Shown piece by piece: positions 36,601-45,915 of a stretch of DNA of 64,000 nucleotides. The DNA lies in assembly GCF_000716605.1 (NCBI RefSeq), contig NZ_JNXE01000004.1:351795-415794 (forward strand). The letters are read 5' to 3'. The notes beneath the pieces are model-generated. The model was not told the origin of the DNA, made no database searches, and saw only the letters and a program-made list of their open reading frames with translations. Source of the DNA: Streptomyces sp. NRRL F-525 (GTDB lineage: Bacteria; Actinomycetota; Actinomycetes; Streptomycetales; Streptomycetaceae). The translations under genes were made by a program, and so were the position numbers. The first letter of the stretch is position 1. The number at the start of each line of letters is the position of its first letter.

Positions 36601-37868
36601 TCTTCGGCGGGGAGTACCTCGACCGCGGCTATGTGCACGACCCGTCCACCGATGCCTGGACACCCATCGCCGACCTCCCCGAGGCCCTGGAATCACCCGG
36701 CGGGGCGTTCGTCGACGGGACCATGTACGTCGTCGGCGGCTGGACCGCGGACGGCGCCCGCGCCACGCTCTACGCCTACCACCCCACCACCGACACCTGG
36801 ACCCGCCTCGCCGATCTGCCCCAGGCGTTCGGCATGCCGAACGTGACCACCCTCGACGGCAGCCTCTACGTCATCGGAGGCTGCACCGGATCCGGCTGCG
36901 GAGACAGCGTCAGCACCGTCTACCGCTACACACCGGCCACCGACACCTGGACCCGCCGCGCCGACTACCCGTTCACCATGGAACGCGGAGCCTGCGCCGG
37001 TATCACCGGTGAACTGGTGTGCGCGGGCGGCATCACGGTCGACGGTGGAGGGGTCGCCCCCCGCAAGGGACAGACCTACCGCTACAGTCCCTCCGCCGAC
37101 ACCTGGACCCGCGCCGCCGACATGCCCGAGGCGAGCTGGGGCGCCACCGCCAGCGGGAACGACGGCAGACTCCAGGTCGTCGGCGGCATCGTCGGAACGG
37201 CCGCGGTCAACACCGTCGTCGAATACGACCCGGTGTCCAACTCCTGGTCCAGCCTGCCCAACACCGGCTCCGCCGTCCTCCGGGCCGGCGGCGGCTGCGG
37301 GATCTACCGCATCGGGGGCATGACCGCGGCCCTGGACGCCGTCTCCTCGGCCGAGGTGCTGCCCGGGCACGACCAGTGCGACGGTGACGACGTCAGCTGG
37401 CTGTCGGCGGACAAGACCTCGTTCGATCTCGCCCCCGGCCGGTCCACCACGGTCACCGTCCGCGCCGACGCCTCCGCCGTGGCCACGGCCGGCACCTACA
37501 CCGCGCGGCTCACCTACAACACGGACGCCCCCTACGCCGGAGCGTCGGTGAAGGTCAGCCTCAAGGTCAAGATCCCCCACACCTGGGGCCATCTCTCCGG
37601 GACGATCACCGACAAGCGCACGGGAGCACCGCTCGCCGCGGCCACTGTCCTGATCTGCCCGGTGGCGCACGCCGGAACGACCGGCTGCGGCCACCTCGCA
37701 CACACCGTACGCACCGACTCCGACGGCCACTACGACCTCTGGCTCGACGCCCGCCCGAGCCCGCTGCGGATCACGGTCTCTGCCGCCGGCCACCGACCGG
37801 CATCCAAGGAGGTGACCCTGCAGCCGGGCCGCGCCACGACAGCCGACCTGTCGCTGACCGCGACCTGA
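33615..37868 (+). CDS. Secreted S53 (sedolisin)-type peptidase with carboxypeptidase-regulatory-like and Kelch domains
   Basis: A 1417-residue exported multidomain protein. TTG 33615 is the start because AAAAGGG lies seven bases upstream; the signal peptide MLSSRRARMRAPLSLLIAGC... ends in ATPTAAAA. Residues 90-425 form an S53 catalytic domain without a long pro-region. WALETALDLDA carries the Glu183/Asp187 pair, and GGTSLSAPLITAMYAL the nucleophile Ser358. Then come CarboxypepD_reg-like beta modules (about 432-520, 523-600, 778-850), a jelly-roll-like module (610-775) with WTGTTPEHGW, five or more Kelch repeats (about 970-1240; YAYHPTTDTWTRLADLP and similar), a beta module and a last regulatory-like module (1324-1417). 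It probably acts in extracellular protein breakdown at low pH. The pieces after the protease are likely adhesion or substrate-binding units. Confidence 0.85.
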   Translation: MLSSRRARMRAPLSLLIAGCLGAGVLAATPTAAAATPGSSASSSDADSARSSDLLNAVPQDNVPQNYVPAGCNNPSVKDGVAQCFADVRTDSDHIVRPQVSAPPSAALGPADIQAAYSLPAGGEGRTVAIVDAYGDSHAEADLAAYRAYYGLPECTTANSCFRKVDQSGGTDYPADNEGWALETALDLDAVSSACPACNILLVQGDSASLDDLGTAVDTAVRLGAKYVSNSYGLPGESASETAYDHHYDHPGVAVVASTGDTGHVQNWPATNPDVVAAGGTRLTRTEDTERGWTESAWTSGGSGCSLYEAQPAYQRGLTTGCDTRATADVSAVADPTTGLAVYDTVGRDGWLQVGGTSLSAPLITAMYALAGTPVEGTYPVTYPYINASGLTDVTEGSNDDCGTVVCTAGTGWDGPTGLGTPVGVSALAFGVHGTLSGRVTDSVSGAPLAGAALAVSEEATGGREYHVTTDAEGAYSLPVAVGEYRITATDFGYRENTSSGVGVAENQSTTADLTLVKVPTRTVSGTVKDGSGHGWPLYSKITIDGYPNGALYTDPYTGRYSVDLPEEATYAVHVAPVYPGYRSTDLSVPVGTADVRADVAPDVDLTACVAPGHAYPGAADFGGWTGTTPEHGWTVVDHGTDGATWDFADSFLANYTGGTGNWAAADPWGRGGVHEDTELVSPTFSLAGQSAPVLGFYALYAPSTDSVADVDLSLDAGATWTTVWHRDTAEFLGHVEVPLTQAANAKHVKVRFHYSGSGLSIWQLDTVTVGSCAAVSGGIVAGKVVDGNTGDAITPATVTDTADGYTTATTMATPDDLASDGYYWLFSTPVGRHTYRTAAARYTTSTGTLTTRPDKVNRFDRTLKAGRLAVSSAGLSVSEALGGSGSKKVTFTNKGQAPLHVNLGEQSTGYTSPDGISTTTSDVSAGAPTLRVKGNYSPGPVSSISSAPKSTSSGPSATASTGPWTGIADYPEPVMDNAVGTYQGKVYSVAGVSGLFGGEYLDRGYVHDPSTDAWTPIADLPEALESPGGAFVDGTMYVVGGWTADGARATLYAYHPTTDTWTRLADLPQAFGMPNVTTLDGSLYVIGGCTGSGCGDSVSTVYRYTPATDTWTRRADYPFTMERGACAGITGELVCAGGITVDGGGVAPRKGQTYRYSPSADTWTRAADMPEASWGATASGNDGRLQVVGGIVGTAAVNTVVEYDPVSNSWSSLPNTGSAVLRAGGGCGIYRIGGMTAALDAVSSAEVLPGHDQCDGDDVSWLSADKTSFDLAPGRSTTVTVRADASAVATAGTYTARLTYNTDAPYAGASVKVSLKVKIPHTWGHLSGTITDKRTGAPLAAATVLICPVAHAGTTGCGHLAHTVRTDSDGHYDLWLDARPSPLRITVSAAGHRPASKEVTLQPGRATTADLSLTAT

Positions 37869-37891
37869 CCGCCACCGCCACCCGTTCTTGT

Positions 37892-37926
37892 CGCGCCCAC
37901 CCAGACGCTCTGTCCGGGTGGGCGCG
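37892..37926. terminator. Terminator hairpin after the S53-type gene
   Basis: CGCGCCCACCC (37892-37902) pairs perfectly with GGGTGGGCGCG (37916-37926) around a 13-base loop, 23 bases after the stop. The rest of the 340-base gap (to 38207) has a smaller hairpin near 37977-37994 (CGGTCCG-CAC-CGGACCG) and no gene. Confidence 0.65.
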
Positions 37927-38207
37927 GCTTCGACTCCTTCGTGTGCATACCCCGAGGCGGGTGTCCCTCGGTGGGTGTGACCGGTCCGCACCGGACCGTC
38001 AACGGCGGTTCCAGCAAGCCGATTCCGGGTGACACGACGGCCTACCGGAACACCGGGAGCGGGGCCGGGACCGCGTGAAGACGTACCCGGGACCCGACCT
38101 CTCGATTGTGTTCTTCCGACCCATTGTGGTTGGGCCCGCGCCCCCTTACTGTTCGGGTTTGCCTGAGTCTGTTTGATGCTGTTCGCCCAGTCGGTCTGGA
38201 GGCCGCC

Positions 38208-41200
38208 GTGCGGGATGGTCGGAACGGTTCAGAGGGTGCGAGACCCGGTCGCCGTCGCTGGTGGAGAGCGATCCTCGCGGCGACCGCGACCATCGCCCTG
38301 GCGGCGGGCCTGACCGCGCCGGCCACGGCGGCGGCCCAGGACGTCGGCGAGCAGCCGCCCGCCGTCGCTCCGCAGGCGCACACCGTGACGCTCGACGGCT
38401 ACTCCTTCCTCGTCGACGGCAAGCGCACCTACCTGTGGTCCGGCGAGTTCCACTACTTCCGGCTCCCGAGCCAGGACCTGTGGCGCGACATCTTCCAGAA
38501 GATGAAGGCCGCCGGCTTCAACTCGACCTCCCTGTACTTCGACTGGGGCTACCACTCACCGAAGGAGGGCGTGTACGACTTCACCGGGGTGAGGGACGTC
38601 GACAAGCTCCTCGACATGGCCCAGGAGGCCGGCCTCTACGTCATCGCCCGCCCGGCGCCGTACATCAACGCGGAGGTCGACAGCGGCGGCCTGCCCGGCT
38701 GGCTGACCACCAAGGCGGAGGACAACCGCAGCGACGACCCGCGGTTCCTGAAGTACGCCGACGAGTGGCTGACCCAGATCGACCGGATCATCGCCCGCCA
38801 CCAACTCACCAACGGCACCGGGTCAGTTATCGCCTACCAGGTCGAGAACGAGTACTACGACGGCTCGGCCGCCGCCCGCTCCTACATGCAGCACCTGGAG
38901 GACAAGGCCCGCGCCGACGGCATCACGGTCCCGCTGACCGGCAACAACAACGGCACCTTCAACTCCGGTACCGGCGCCCTGGACGTCGACGGCCCGGACT
39001 CCTACCCGCAGGGCTTCGACTGCTCCAACCCCGCGAAGTGGAACGGCGTCCCCGACATCAGCTACGACCACCCGGCCGGAAAACCGCTGTACTCACCGGA
39101 GTTCCAGGGCGGCGCCTTCGACCCCTGGGGCGGACCGGGCTACGACAAGTGCGCCCAGCTCATCAACGACCAGTTCGCCAACGTCTTCTACAAGCAGAAC
39201 ATCGCCGTCGGCGCGACCGCGCAGAGCTTCTACATGACCTACGGCGGCACCAACTGGGGCTGGCTGGGCATGCCCGAGAACTACACGTCGTACGACTACG
39301 GCGCCGCGATCCGCGAGACCCGCCAGCTCGATCCGAAGTACGACGAGGACAAACTCATCGGGTACTTCACGCAGTCGGTGGCCCCGCTGACCAAGACCGA
39401 GGCGATCAGGGCCACCCCGCCGGACGACTCCGCGGTCGTGGACACCGCCCGGATGAACCCCGACACCAAGACGCAGTTCCACGTCCTGCGCCACGGCAAC
39501 TCCACGTCCACGGCCGTCGACAAGACGCACATCTCCCTGGACCTCAACGCCCAGCCGACCAACGACACCACCTACACCTGGGACGACCCCGACTCCGCGC
39601 TGCAGTACGCCGGTTCGTGGTCCCATGTGGCCGACACGAGCTACACCGGCGGCGACTACAAGCACACGGAGTCGTTCTCGAACAAGGCCGGCGACGCGCT
39701 CACCGTCCCCTTCGACGGCACCGCGATCCGCTGGATCGGCTCGAAGACCAACAACCACGGCAACGCCGACGTCTACCTCGACGGCACCAAGGTGGCGACG
39801 GTCGACGACTCCGGCAGCGAGAGCCAGGCGGTGCTCTTCCAGAAGACCGGCCTGACACCCGGCGCGCACACACTGAAGATCGTCGTCACCGGGACCCACA
39901 GTTCGGGATCCACGGACAACTACGTGGCCGTCGACGCGATCGACGTACCGACCGCCGCCACCGCCGAGCCGACCTACCCGGTCGTGCCGCAGCAGCCCGG
40001 CACCGCGATCACCCTCGACGGACGCGACTCCCACGTGATCGTCGCCAACTACCGCCTCGGCGAAGCGCAGTTGCAGTACTCGACCTCCGAGATCATGACC
40101 AACGCGACCATCGGGGACCGGGACATCGCGGTGCTCTACGGCGACCAGGGCAGCGACGGCGAGACCGTCCTGCGCTACGCCACCAAGCCCACCGTGACCG
40201 CCAACGGCGGTACGGTCAGCACCACTTGGGACCCCGTCACAGGGGACCTGCGCCTCAACTACACACACCAGGGCCTGATCCGCATCAGCGTCAGCGGCGC
40301 CGGACAGCGCCCGCTGCTCCTGCTCGTCGGCGACAAGGCCACGGCGAAGACCTTCTGGCGGCAGGACACGGCGAACGGCCCGGTGCTCGTGCGCGGCACC
40401 CACCTGCTGCGGACGGCGACCAGTCTGCACGGCGGCAGCACCCTGGCGCTCACCGGCGACAACGCCGACGACAAGAACATCGAGGTGTTCACCTCCGCCG
40501 CCCAAGTCACCTGGAACGGCAGGACGTTGGGCAGCCACGCCACCGACACGGGGAGCCGTACCGGAAAGATCCCGGTGGCCGCCCCCGTCCACCTCCCGGC
40601 GCTCACCGACTGGAAGCACGCCGAGGAATCCCCCGAAGTGGCCCCCGGTTTCGACGACACCAGCTGGCAGGTGGCCGACAAGGCGACCACCAACAGCGTC
40701 TCCGGCGTCAACTCGCTGCCGGTGCTCTACGCGGACGACTACGGCTTCCACACCGGCAACACCTGGTACCGAGGCCGTTTCCGCGCCACCGGCAAGGAGA
40801 CCGGCATCCACCTGGTGTCGGACTCCGGGGGAGGAGCGCAGGCGTTCTCCGCCTGGCTGAACGGCACCTTCCTGGGCAGCTCCACCACAGGCAGCGGCGA
40901 CTTCGCCTTCCCGGCCGGCTCCGTGAAGTCCACCGGCGACAACGTCCTCTCCGTGCTCACCGTCAACATGGGGCACGAGGAGGACTACAACTCCTCCAAC
41001 GGCAACAAGACCGCGCGCGGCCTGACCAGCGCCTCCCTCGTCGGCGCGCCGCTGACGTCCGTCACCTGGCGCCTCCAGGGCGTACGGGGCGGCGAGGACC
41101 TCCAGGACACGGTCCGCGGCCCGCTCTCGACGGGCGGCCTCTACGGCGAGCGGGCCGGCTGGTCCCTGCCGGGCTACCCGGACGCCAAATGGAACCGCGT

Positions 41201-42374
41201 GTCCCTCCCGACGACCGACACGACACCCGGAGTCTCCTGGTACCGCACCGACGCCAACCTGAACCTGCCGCACGGCCAGGACACCTCGCTCGGGCTGACG
41301 TTCACCGACGACCCGGCACGCAAGTACCGCGCCACGATCTTCGTGAACGGCTGGCAGGTCGGCAACTACGTCAACTACCTAGGCCCGCAGCACACCTTCC
41401 CGGTCCCCAACGGCATCCTGAACCCGAACGGCCACAACAGCATCGCCATCGCCGTGTGGAACCTCGACGGCAGCACCGGCGGCCTCGGCAAGGTCGCACT
41501 GACCAATTACGGCAGCTACGCCTCGTCCCTGCGCGTCGCGCAGAACGACAGCCCTCGCTACGACGCCCGGACCTACGCGATGCCGAAGCGTCCGGGAGCG
41601 GACGTCACCCTGGACGTGCCGGACACCGCCCAGCCGGGACAGGCCTTCACCGCCCGGGCGACGGTGCGGGTGCCGAAGGACCGACAGCCCGTCTCCGGAC
41701 TGACGGCGTCGCTCTCCGCCCCCGACGGCTGGAGCGTGAGCGCCCCGACCCCCACGTCGGTCAAGCGCCTGCGGCCCGGTGCGTCGGCCACCTTCACCTG
41801 GCAGGTCGAGCCACCGGCCGGAACGCTGCCCTCCGCCTCGGCACTCACCGCCACGGTGCACTACCGGCAGAACGGACGGCAGGCCGTCGGCGCCGACGAG
41901 CGCATCGTCGGCGGAATACCGCCCGCACCGCCCGCCGGGAAGAGCGACGTGAGCGCCCTGCCGTTCCTGTCCTCAACGAACGGATGGGGCCCGGTGGAAC
42001 GGGACACCAGCGTCGGCGAACAGGCAGCCGGGGACGGCCGCCCGATCACCATCGCCGGCGTCGGCTATACCAAGGGCCTCGGCACCAACTCCGTCAGCGA
42101 CGTCCAGCTCTACCTCGCCGGACAGTGCTCGCGGTTGACGGCGGACGTCGGCGTCGACGACGAGACGGGCGGCGCGGGCACGGTGACGTTCTCCGTGATC
42201 GCCGACGGCAAGACCCTGGTCACCACGCCGACGATCCGCGGCAAACAGGCAGCGGTGCCGATCGACGTCGATGTCAGCGGTGCCCAGGTGATCGACCTCA
42301 AGGTCGGTGACGCGGGCGACGGCAACGGCAACGACCACGGTGACTGGGGGATGCCGACGCTGACGTGTGCCTGA
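38208..42374 (+). CDS. Secreted GH35 beta-galactosidase with C-terminal NPCBM domain
   Basis: A 1388-residue secreted glycoside hydrolase. Start GTG 38208 has GGAGG five bases upstream. The signal peptide has a twin-Arg-like RRRWWR followed by AILAATATIALAAGL and an AxA site (TAPATAAAQD). The GH35 barrel (about residues 50-390) has WSGEFHYFRLPSQDLWRDIF, RPAPYINAEVDSGGLPGWL, the acid/base Glu215 in AYQVENEYYDG, and the nucleophile Glu298 in YSPEFQGGAFDPWGG. It is followed by beta-galactosidase jelly-roll and Ig-like domains, with an alpha-galactosidase NEW3-type region near 1110-1230. The end (about 1248-1388; ITIAGVGYTKGLGTNSVSDV) is an NPCBM carbohydrate-binding module. It hydrolyses terminal beta-galactosides of plant or fungal polysaccharides. 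The size is at the upper end of the family. Confidence 0.92.
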   Translation: MRDGRNGSEGARPGRRRWWRAILAATATIALAAGLTAPATAAAQDVGEQPPAVAPQAHTVTLDGYSFLVDGKRTYLWSGEFHYFRLPSQDLWRDIFQKMKAAGFNSTSLYFDWGYHSPKEGVYDFTGVRDVDKLLDMAQEAGLYVIARPAPYINAEVDSGGLPGWLTTKAEDNRSDDPRFLKYADEWLTQIDRIIARHQLTNGTGSVIAYQVENEYYDGSAAARSYMQHLEDKARADGITVPLTGNNNGTFNSGTGALDVDGPDSYPQGFDCSNPAKWNGVPDISYDHPAGKPLYSPEFQGGAFDPWGGPGYDKCAQLINDQFANVFYKQNIAVGATAQSFYMTYGGTNWGWLGMPENYTSYDYGAAIRETRQLDPKYDEDKLIGYFTQSVAPLTKTEAIRATPPDDSAVVDTARMNPDTKTQFHVLRHGNSTSTAVDKTHISLDLNAQPTNDTTYTWDDPDSALQYAGSWSHVADTSYTGGDYKHTESFSNKAGDALTVPFDGTAIRWIGSKTNNHGNADVYLDGTKVATVDDSGSESQAVLFQKTGLTPGAHTLKIVVTGTHSSGSTDNYVAVDAIDVPTAATAEPTYPVVPQQPGTAITLDGRDSHVIVANYRLGEAQLQYSTSEIMTNATIGDRDIAVLYGDQGSDGETVLRYATKPTVTANGGTVSTTWDPVTGDLRLNYTHQGLIRISVSGAGQRPLLLLVGDKATAKTFWRQDTANGPVLVRGTHLLRTATSLHGGSTLALTGDNADDKNIEVFTSAAQVTWNGRTLGSHATDTGSRTGKIPVAAPVHLPALTDWKHAEESPEVAPGFDDTSWQVADKATTNSVSGVNSLPVLYADDYGFHTGNTWYRGRFRATGKETGIHLVSDSGGGAQAFSAWLNGTFLGSSTTGSGDFAFPAGSVKSTGDNVLSVLTVNMGHEEDYNSSNGNKTARGLTSASLVGAPLTSVTWRLQGVRGGEDLQDTVRGPLSTGGLYGERAGWSLPGYPDAKWNRVSLPTTDTTPGVSWYRTDANLNLPHGQDTSLGLTFTDDPARKYRATIFVNGWQVGNYVNYLGPQHTFPVPNGILNPNGHNSIAIAVWNLDGSTGGLGKVALTNYGSYASSLRVAQNDSPRYDARTYAMPKRPGADVTLDVPDTAQPGQAFTARATVRVPKDRQPVSGLTASLSAPDGWSVSAPTPTSVKRLRPGASATFTWQVEPPAGTLPSASALTATVHYRQNGRQAVGADERIVGGIPPAPPAGKSDVSALPFLSSTNGWGPVERDTSVGEQAAGDGRPITIAGVGYTKGLGTNSVSDVQLYLAGQCSRLTADVGVDDETGGAGTVTFSVIADGKTLVTTPTIRGKQAAVPIDVDVSGAQVIDLKVGDAGDGNGNDHGDWGMPTLTCA

Positions 42375-42387
42375 TCGAGCGTCAGGT

Positions 42388-42780
42388 TCATTCGCCCGCC
42401 GTGGTCGGCGGGACCATGGACGAGATGCCGGGACCGTCGAGGAAGTGAAGCAACACGGCGGCCTCGGCGCGTAGTTGTGCGGCCCGGTGCGCGTGTACGG
42501 GCGCGGTCAACTGCGCCGCGGCCTCCAGTCGTTCGGCGGCCTCGGCTTTCACGACCTCGACCACACCGTCCTCGCTCAGCTCACGCCGAGCCGCTTCGGT
42601 GGCGCCGGCACCGACCGGCGACCGCTCCACGGCCAAGCCGCGAAGCTCGGTCTCCTCCACGGGGACCGCCTCGGCGTTGTCCAGCGCGGCGAGGGCTGTG
42701 CGAAGGGCGCTCACCGCGGCCCTTTCACGCGCGCGCATCGCTTCCGGCAGCGCTCGACGCATGCGAAGACGTAGATCCAT
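42388..42780 (-). CDS. GatB/YqeY-domain-like protein
   Basis: 130 residues, almost entirely helical. MRRALPEAMRARERAAVSAL, then RTALAALDNAEAVPVEE matches the N-terminal half of the YqeY/GatB tail domain (AMKAKD...T(L/I)R...AIxNAE). The C-terminal ELSEDGVVEVVKAEAAERLE matches the helix where relatives have LSDEEV..VI.K. The domain is thought to bind tRNA or assist amidotransferases; free-standing YqeY proteins have no agreed function. Starting at 42780 gives the family N-terminus, although the ribosome site is weak. It is convergent with the GH35 gene, 13 bases away. Confidence 0.68.
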   Translation of the reverse strand: MDLRLRMRRALPEAMRARERAAVSALRTALAALDNAEAVPVEETELRGLAVERSPVGAGATEAARRELSEDGVVEVVKAEAAERLEAAAQLTAPVHAHRAAQLRAEAAVLLHFLDGPGISSMVPPTTAGE

Positions 42781-43021
42781 GCTCGTGACCCTATGGCGGC
42801 GCCCTTGAGCCCACAACGCGATATACGTGCGGCCGGGCGGGGTGATGCTCCGGGCTGTCTTCGTTCGCGGGTCCTGATCGCCTCCCTGCCCGGCGGCTGC
42901 CGGAACCGGTCCGGAGAACAGGGCAACCGGGACCGTCCCTCACAGGTCTAGCCACCGATGACACACCGTCAGGTCTCGTCGCGCGGGGAGCGGCGAACCC
43001 AGTGTCCCGAGGGGGGACTTC

Positions 43022-43813
43022 ATGCGCATACGCCCGACCGTGGCCGTCACTTTCCTGACAGCCGCCCTTTCAGCATCGGTGCTTCCGGCAACCGCCCGAG
43101 CGGCGGACCCGGCCGCTGCCGACGACACCACGTTCTCGAACGTCGTGGTCAACGGAGGCAAGGACATCGTGCTCGGCCTGACCACCAGAAAGACCGTCAC
43201 GATCACGTGGACGGCCCATGACCCGGAGGGCGTTGCCGCGTCCTGGGCCTACCTGTGGCACGGTCCCAACACCGACGACGCCGACGGCATCCTGCCGCTG
43301 TACCCGCCGTCGGGGACATGCGCGGTGTCGCCGGCCGACCCGACGGCCTCCACCTGCAAGGTGAGCATCGCGGTGAGCGCCGCGCGGGACTTCGACCACA
43401 ACGGCCTCGCCGGCGCCTGGAAGGTCCTCGCCGGGGCGCAGGACACCGACGACAACTGGACGGAGACCGACGTCGCCGGTACGGCGAACTTCAAGCGGTA
43501 CGCCCGGGTGACGGTCAACGCCTCGCCCGAGCCGGTGAAGAAGGGCAGGACGATCACGGTCACCGGGAAGCTGACCCGCGCCAACTGGGAGAGCGGCACC
43601 TACACCGGCTACCAGGGGCGGACGGTCCAACTGCAGTTCCGCAAGAAGGGCAGCTCCGTCTACACGGCGCTGAAATCCGTCACCAGCGGTGTCGGAGGCA
43701 CGCTGAAAACCACCACCAAGGCCAAGACCGACGGCTACTACCGCTTCGTCTTCACCGGCACCCCCACCACCGGACCGTCCACGGCGACAGGCGATTTCGT
43801 CGACGTCAGGTGA
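43022..43813 (+). CDS. Small secreted protein, resembles the Streptomyces DUF5707/bacterial Ig-like group
   Basis: 263 residues. The signal peptide is MRIRPTVAVTFLTAALSASV with the cleavage site after ATARAA. The mature part has two beta-rich halves: TTFSNVVVNGGKDIVLG with a K-T-V-T-I-T-W strand and a cystine pair (CAVSPADPTASTC), then VNASPEPVKKGRTITVTGKL, TGYQGRTVQLQFRKKGSS and TKTDGYYRFVFTGT. These are typical of secreted beta-sandwich proteins of unknown role. The ribosome site is GGGGGG before the ATG. No enzyme motif is visible. A terminator follows at 43867. Confidence 0.72.
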   Translation: MRIRPTVAVTFLTAALSASVLPATARAADPAAADDTTFSNVVVNGGKDIVLGLTTRKTVTITWTAHDPEGVAASWAYLWHGPNTDDADGILPLYPPSGTCAVSPADPTASTCKVSIAVSAARDFDHNGLAGAWKVLAGAQDTDDNWTETDVAGTANFKRYARVTVNASPEPVKKGRTITVTGKLTRANWESGTYTGYQGRTVQLQFRKKGSSVYTALKSVTSGVGGTLKTTTKAKTDGYYRFVFTGTPTTGPSTATGDFVDVR

Positions 43814-43866
43814 CGAACCGCACCCGTTCCGGCCCTGCCGGCGCGGTGTCGCGGCCGCTCGGGGAA

Positions 43867-43899
43867 GGGGCGGCGTCCATCCGGGGTGGACGCCGCCCC
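43867..43899. terminator. Terminator hairpin after the small secreted protein
   Basis: GGGGCGGCGTCCA (43867-43879) pairs perfectly with TGGACGCCGCCCC (43887-43899) around a 7-base loop. The remainder of the 458-base gap to 44271 contains no gene that I can support. Confidence 0.7.
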
Positions 43900-44271
43900 G
43901 TCCGAACGGCCAATGTTCGTGGAGTTGCCGCCCAAGTGCCATCGCGGGGACTTCGCCCGGCAGGGGACGCGTGACGCGCCGGCGGCCGTTTCCAACCCGC
44001 TTGGAGCAGGCGAGCTCAAGGGTGCCGTAGAGGTGGCATTTCCCCTCGGCACCGTGCCGAGCCGCGGCGGACGCCGGCATCTCCCGGCGATGCCGGGCCG
44101 GCCGACGAATGCGGAAGTCGCAGATGAAGGCGACCATGAGCCTCATCGAGGCGAGTGGAGATGCCGGTATGACGTGTTCCGCTGAACCTCTTCGGTATGC
44201 CCTGTACCGCCCGGCGCCGACCGCAGGGGGACCGTCGGCCCTCGTAAGCGCACACGGCTGAAAGGACACCG

Positions 44272-45840
44272 ATGTCCGGAACTGGAACCTCCTCCTCGCC
44301 CCGACGGCTGACACTGGCCGCGATGATCTTCGCGGTGGCGATGACGTTCATCGACCAGACGATCGTGTCCATCGCCGCACCGAACATCCAGGAGGAGCTG
44401 GGGCTGACGAACACCGGTGTGCAGTGGGCCATCAACTCCTATCTGCTGGCGATGGCCGCCCTGTTCGCCTTCGGGGGACGGCTGGCCGACACCGTCGGGC
44501 ACCGGCGCATGGTCGTCCTCGGGGTGATCGTCTTCGCCGTCGCGTCCGCACTGTGCGGACTGACGCCCAAGGGCGGCATCGCAGAGGGATGGCTGATCGC
44601 GTTCCGGGCGCTCCAGGGAGCGGGCGGAGCGCTCATGTACCCGGCCGCCCTGGCCATCGTGGTCAACTCCTACGCGCTGCAGGAGCGCGGCAAGGCACTC
44701 GCGCTCTTCTTCGGCGTCGCGGGCGGTCTCACCGCGGTCGGTCCGATCCTCGGCGGCTGGCTGACGCAATGGACCTGGCGGGCCATCTTCTGGGTCAACA
44801 TCCCCGTCGCCGTCGTGGCCCTGGTGCTCATCGCGCTGGCGCGTCCGCACACCCCGAACCGGCCGGCCCCGATGGACTACCGCGGACTGGCCCTCATCGT
44901 GGCCGGGGTGGGCCTGAGCATCTTCGGCTTCCAGCAGTCCTATCTGTGGGGCTGGCACTCGGCGGCGACCTGGCTGTGCATCGTCGTGGGCCTGCTGCTG
45001 CTCGTGGTCTTCGTCCTCGTCGAGCGGCGGACGGCCCATCCGCTGCTGGACGTCGAACTCTTCCGCGACCGGGCCTTCTCCGTTCAGAACGTCGTCCTGG
45101 GCGTGGCCATGGCAGCCTTCGTGCCGGTGTTCTTCTTCACGAGCGTGTACGCGGAGGTCGCCCTCGGAAAGAAGGCGTCAGAAGCCAGCCTCGACCTGCT
45201 CTACTTCTTCCTCGGCTTCGTGGTGGCCGCGCAGGTCGGCGGACGCATGCTCGACCGGATCGGCGCCAAGCGGCCCGTGGTGCTGGGCTGCGCACTGGCC
45301 TGCGTCGGCTTCTTCCTGTGGGCGGGCCGGGTGACCGAGCTGAGCGAGAGCCGCATCGTGTGGTGCATCGTGCTCACGGGCGCGGGAATGGGGCTGATGC
45401 TGGGACAGTCCAACACCGACGCGGTCAACCGCGTACCCCAGCTCTCCTACGGCGAGGCGACCGGAGTCACCCAGACCGTGCGCAACTACGGCTCCAGCCT
45501 GGGCCTGGCCGTCCTCGGCACGGTCTTCGCCTCGGTGCTGCAGTCACGGATCACCCGGTCCCTGACCGAGCAGGGCATGGGCCACGAGGCGGCGAGCCGG
45601 GAGGCCAGGTCGATCTCCCAGCTGAGTTCAGGACAGGGCAGTGGTGGGACCGCGTCCATTCCGCACTTCGTCCGGCTGGGCGTGGCCGAGGCGACCCGCT
45701 CGGTGCTGCTCGGCATGAGCCTGATCATGGCCGTCGCCTTCGTCGTCGCCCTGTTCGGCCTGCGACGCGGAGTCCAACAGGAACTGCCCGCCGACAAGCG
45801 GGAGTCGAGGGCGGCCCAGGCACCGGAAACGGGAGACTGA
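44272..45840 (+). CDS. MFS drug:H+ antiporter, DHA2/EmrB type (14 TM)
   Basis: A 522-residue multidrug-type exporter. Motif D1 TFIDQTIVSIAAPNI, loop 2-3 motif GGRLADTVGHRRMVVLG, RALQGAGGALMYPAAL, and antiporter motif GVAGGLTAVGPILGGWL are all present. The C-terminal tail is hydrophilic. There is a GAAAGGA before the ATG at 44272. It is alone on the plus strand and convergent with the phosphatase gene 75 bases later. No regulator is adjacent, so its substrate is unknown. Confidence 0.92.
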   Translation: MSGTGTSSSPRRLTLAAMIFAVAMTFIDQTIVSIAAPNIQEELGLTNTGVQWAINSYLLAMAALFAFGGRLADTVGHRRMVVLGVIVFAVASALCGLTPKGGIAEGWLIAFRALQGAGGALMYPAALAIVVNSYALQERGKALALFFGVAGGLTAVGPILGGWLTQWTWRAIFWVNIPVAVVALVLIALARPHTPNRPAPMDYRGLALIVAGVGLSIFGFQQSYLWGWHSAATWLCIVVGLLLLVVFVLVERRTAHPLLDVELFRDRAFSVQNVVLGVAMAAFVPVFFFTSVYAEVALGKKASEASLDLLYFFLGFVVAAQVGGRMLDRIGAKRPVVLGCALACVGFFLWAGRVTELSESRIVWCIVLTGAGMGLMLGQSNTDAVNRVPQLSYGEATGVTQTVRNYGSSLGLAVLGTVFASVLQSRITRSLTEQGMGHEAASREARSISQLSSGQGSGGTASIPHFVRLGVAEATRSVLLGMSLIMAVAFVVALFGLRRGVQQELPADKRESRAAQAPETGD

Positions 45841-45915
45841 CGGACCGCCACGGCAGCCGGAACGAGCGGGGACCGGAGCCGCTGATCGGGGCCGGGGCGC
45901 CGGGCGAAGCCGCCG

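Noticed and set aside
33615-37868. Subtilisin-type (S8) protease
   Set aside because: The catalytic pattern is Glu-x3-Asp plus GTS-x-S-AP, as in S53, and the Asp/His/Ser boxes of S8 proteases are absent.
38261-42310. A 1349-codon plus-strand frame overlapping the GH35 gene
   Set aside because: It is out of frame with the glycoside-hydrolase motifs and almost entirely Arg/Pro/Gly/His, a shadow of GC bias.
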